Assembly: GCA_026390795.1 (NCBI GenBank)
Contig: JAPLFG010000003.1
Coordinates: 1,426,001-1,490,000 of the forward strand
Source of the DNA: Ignavibacteriales bacterium
GTDB taxonomy: Bacteria > Bacteroidota > Ignavibacteria > Ignavibacteriales > Melioribacteraceae
DNA: 64,000 bases
Direction: 5' to 3'
Below are positions 63,071 through 64,000 of the stretch, piece by piece; position 1 is the first letter of the stretch; each line of letters starts with the position of its first letter. The translations under genes were made by a program, and so were the position numbers. The notes beneath the pieces were generated by a model. The model did no database searches. It was not told the origin of the DNA and saw nothing but the letters and a program-made list of their open reading frames with translations.

Positions 63071-63937
63071 ATGGACAATGAAAAGTTTAGAGTTCAAAAA
63101 GACGAGAAAATAAATCTTTCAAAATACGATACCGATTACACCGGTAAACTTGAATCGAAAGAAGAAGGTGAAGAATTACTTGAAAAAAATATCAGAAAAA
63201 TGGCGGAGCTTCAAGAAAGGTTATATGCGCAGGATAAATATTCGCTCCTCATTATATTTCAGGCAATGGATGCCGCAGGTAAAGACAGCGCTATTAAACA
63301 TGTGATGAGCGGACTGAATCCGCAAGGAACGCAAGTCTTCAGTTTTAAACAGCCTTCAACGGAAGAACTTAATCATGATTATATGTGGCGGACGAGCAAA
63401 TCATTGCCGGAACGGGGACGCATTGGAATTTTTAACCGGTCATACTACGAAGAAGTATTAATTGTACGTGTCCACGATTTGATAAAATCGCAAAAAATTC
63501 CGGCTGAATTTATAACCAATAATATATGGGAAGATCGATTCGATCAAATCCGGAATTTTGAAAAATATCTTTATGAAAACGGAACGTACATTATAAAATT
63601 CTATTTAAACATTTCGAAAAAGGAACAAGCAAAAAGATTTTTAGAAAGAATTGATGACCCTTCTAAAAATTGGAAATTCTCCGCCGGCGATTTAACAGAA
63701 CGAGATTATTGGAACAACTATATGAAATGTTACGAAGATGCAATCAGCGCCACCAGTACTAAGTTCGCGCCATGGTATATAATTCCGGCAGATAAAAAAT
63801 GGTTTACACGGCTTGCAATATCCGAGGTGATAATTGAAACAATGAAAAGCATGGATTTAAAATATCCCGAAGTAAGTGAAGAGCAAAAGAAAAGTTTAGA
63901 AGTGTGTAAAGAAAAATTGCTGAATAGCAATTCGTGA
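63071..63937 (+). CDS. polyphosphate kinase 2 family (PPK2) protein
   Basis: A 288-residue kinase that uses polyphosphate to make nucleoside di- or triphosphates. Walker A is MDAAGKDSAIKHV, the lid and Walker B region are WRTSKSLPERGRIGIFNRSYYEEVLIVRVH, and the C-terminal part carries KEQAKRFLERIDDPSKNWKF and APWYIIPADKKWFTRLAISE. The length matches the class that phosphorylates nucleoside mono- or diphosphates (about 270-300). AAAGGA lies about nine bases upstream. Class (I, II or III) cannot be fixed from sequence. Confidence 0.94.
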   Translation: MDNEKFRVQKDEKINLSKYDTDYTGKLESKEEGEELLEKNIRKMAELQERLYAQDKYSLLIIFQAMDAAGKDSAIKHVMSGLNPQGTQVFSFKQPSTEELNHDYMWRTSKSLPERGRIGIFNRSYYEEVLIVRVHDLIKSQKIPAEFITNNIWEDRFDQIRNFEKYLYENGTYIIKFYLNISKKEQAKRFLERIDDPSKNWKFSAGDLTERDYWNNYMKCYEDAISATSTKFAPWYIIPADKKWFTRLAISEVIIETMKSMDLKYPEVSEEQKKSLEVCKEKLLNSNS

Positions 63938-64000
63938 TTTAAGATGCTCGATAAATATTTCTAATTCCGCTACCGAGCACCTTGATTCCTTAGTTTACTT

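Noticed and set aside
63941-63983. Terminator after the PPK2 gene
   Set aside because: The arms GATGCTCG and CGAGCACC pair imperfectly, the loop is over 20 bases and there is no T-tract.
1-64000. CRISPR arrays, insertion sequences, prophage, tRNA or rRNA genes
   Set aside because: No regularly spaced repeats, transposase or integrase motifs, or clover-leaf/rRNA sequence were seen on either strand; almost all sequence is accounted for by protein genes.

Overview
The window looks like chromosomal DNA of a low-GC, Gram-negative bacterium of the Bacteroidota-Chlorobiota-Ignavibacteriota group, most likely an Ignavibacteria-like lineage. Signs of this are the envelope gene set (CarboxypepD_reg-type proteins, a DUF4249-like lipoprotein, a GWxTD protein, a DUF5687-type ABC permease, an OMP_b-brl-type receptor, a BNR/VPS10-type secreted protein). 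Against a typical Bacteroidetes genome, many genes have strong AGGAGG-type ribosome binding sites and at least two promoters look like canonical sigma-70 sites. The assignment is inference; no rRNA or other marker gene is present. I found no tRNA, rRNA, CRISPR array, transposase or prophage gene. No gene-free stretch exceeds 300 bases; the longest is about 237 bases, between clpB and mnmE.

Layout. 1-4.0 kb (+): 3' part of an M16 peptidase, an exported alpha/beta hydrolase and a DUF1624-type membrane acyltransferase. 4.0-6.0 kb (-): a diheme cytochrome c and a bile-acid/sodium-symporter-type transporter. 6.2-11.8 kb (+): a complete RND efflux operon (adaptor, pump, TolC-type channel). 11.9-16.8 kb (-): a small barrel protein, a U32/RlhA-like RNA hydroxylase factor, a YgiD-type dioxygenase, a DUF1697 protein and a DUF6544-like protein. 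17.0-25.1 kb (-): a cell-envelope cluster with a TonB-like protein, a CsgG-like lipoprotein, three tandem carboxypeptidase-regulatory-domain paralogues, a DUF4249-like lipoprotein and a TPR-GWxTD protein. clpB (25.2-27.8 kb, -) precedes it.

At about 28 kb transcription flips. From here to the right end almost every gene is on the + strand. mnmE, mnmG and rsmG come first, with two parS-like palindromes between mnmE and mnmG; the position normally held by parA/parB is occupied by a SIR2-domain protein and a PadR regulator with a palindromic operator. 34-42 kb holds small exported proteins, DinB, a predicted zincin protease, an AlkD-like glycosylase and an 885-residue BNR-repeat protein. 42-44 kb holds a duplicated DUF2975 pair with its HTH regulator behind a near-consensus sigma-70 promoter. 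44-48.7 kb has a TonB-dependent receptor-like protein, a DUF486 protein and a serine hydrolase.

48.8-51.9 kb is an argR-argG-argH operon with overlapping genes and tandem ARG boxes lying on its own -35 and -10 elements. 52-64 kb contains an M13 peptidase, two ABC exporter systems flanking an aspartate racemase-type enzyme, a YitT protein, an O-methyltransferase followed by an unknown lipoprotein, and a PPK2-type polyphosphate kinase. The most unusual parts are the parS/SIR2/PadR area, the envelope cluster at 17-25 kb, a possible new HExxH protease at 37.7 kb, and short intergenic-type repeats that have entered coding sequence.
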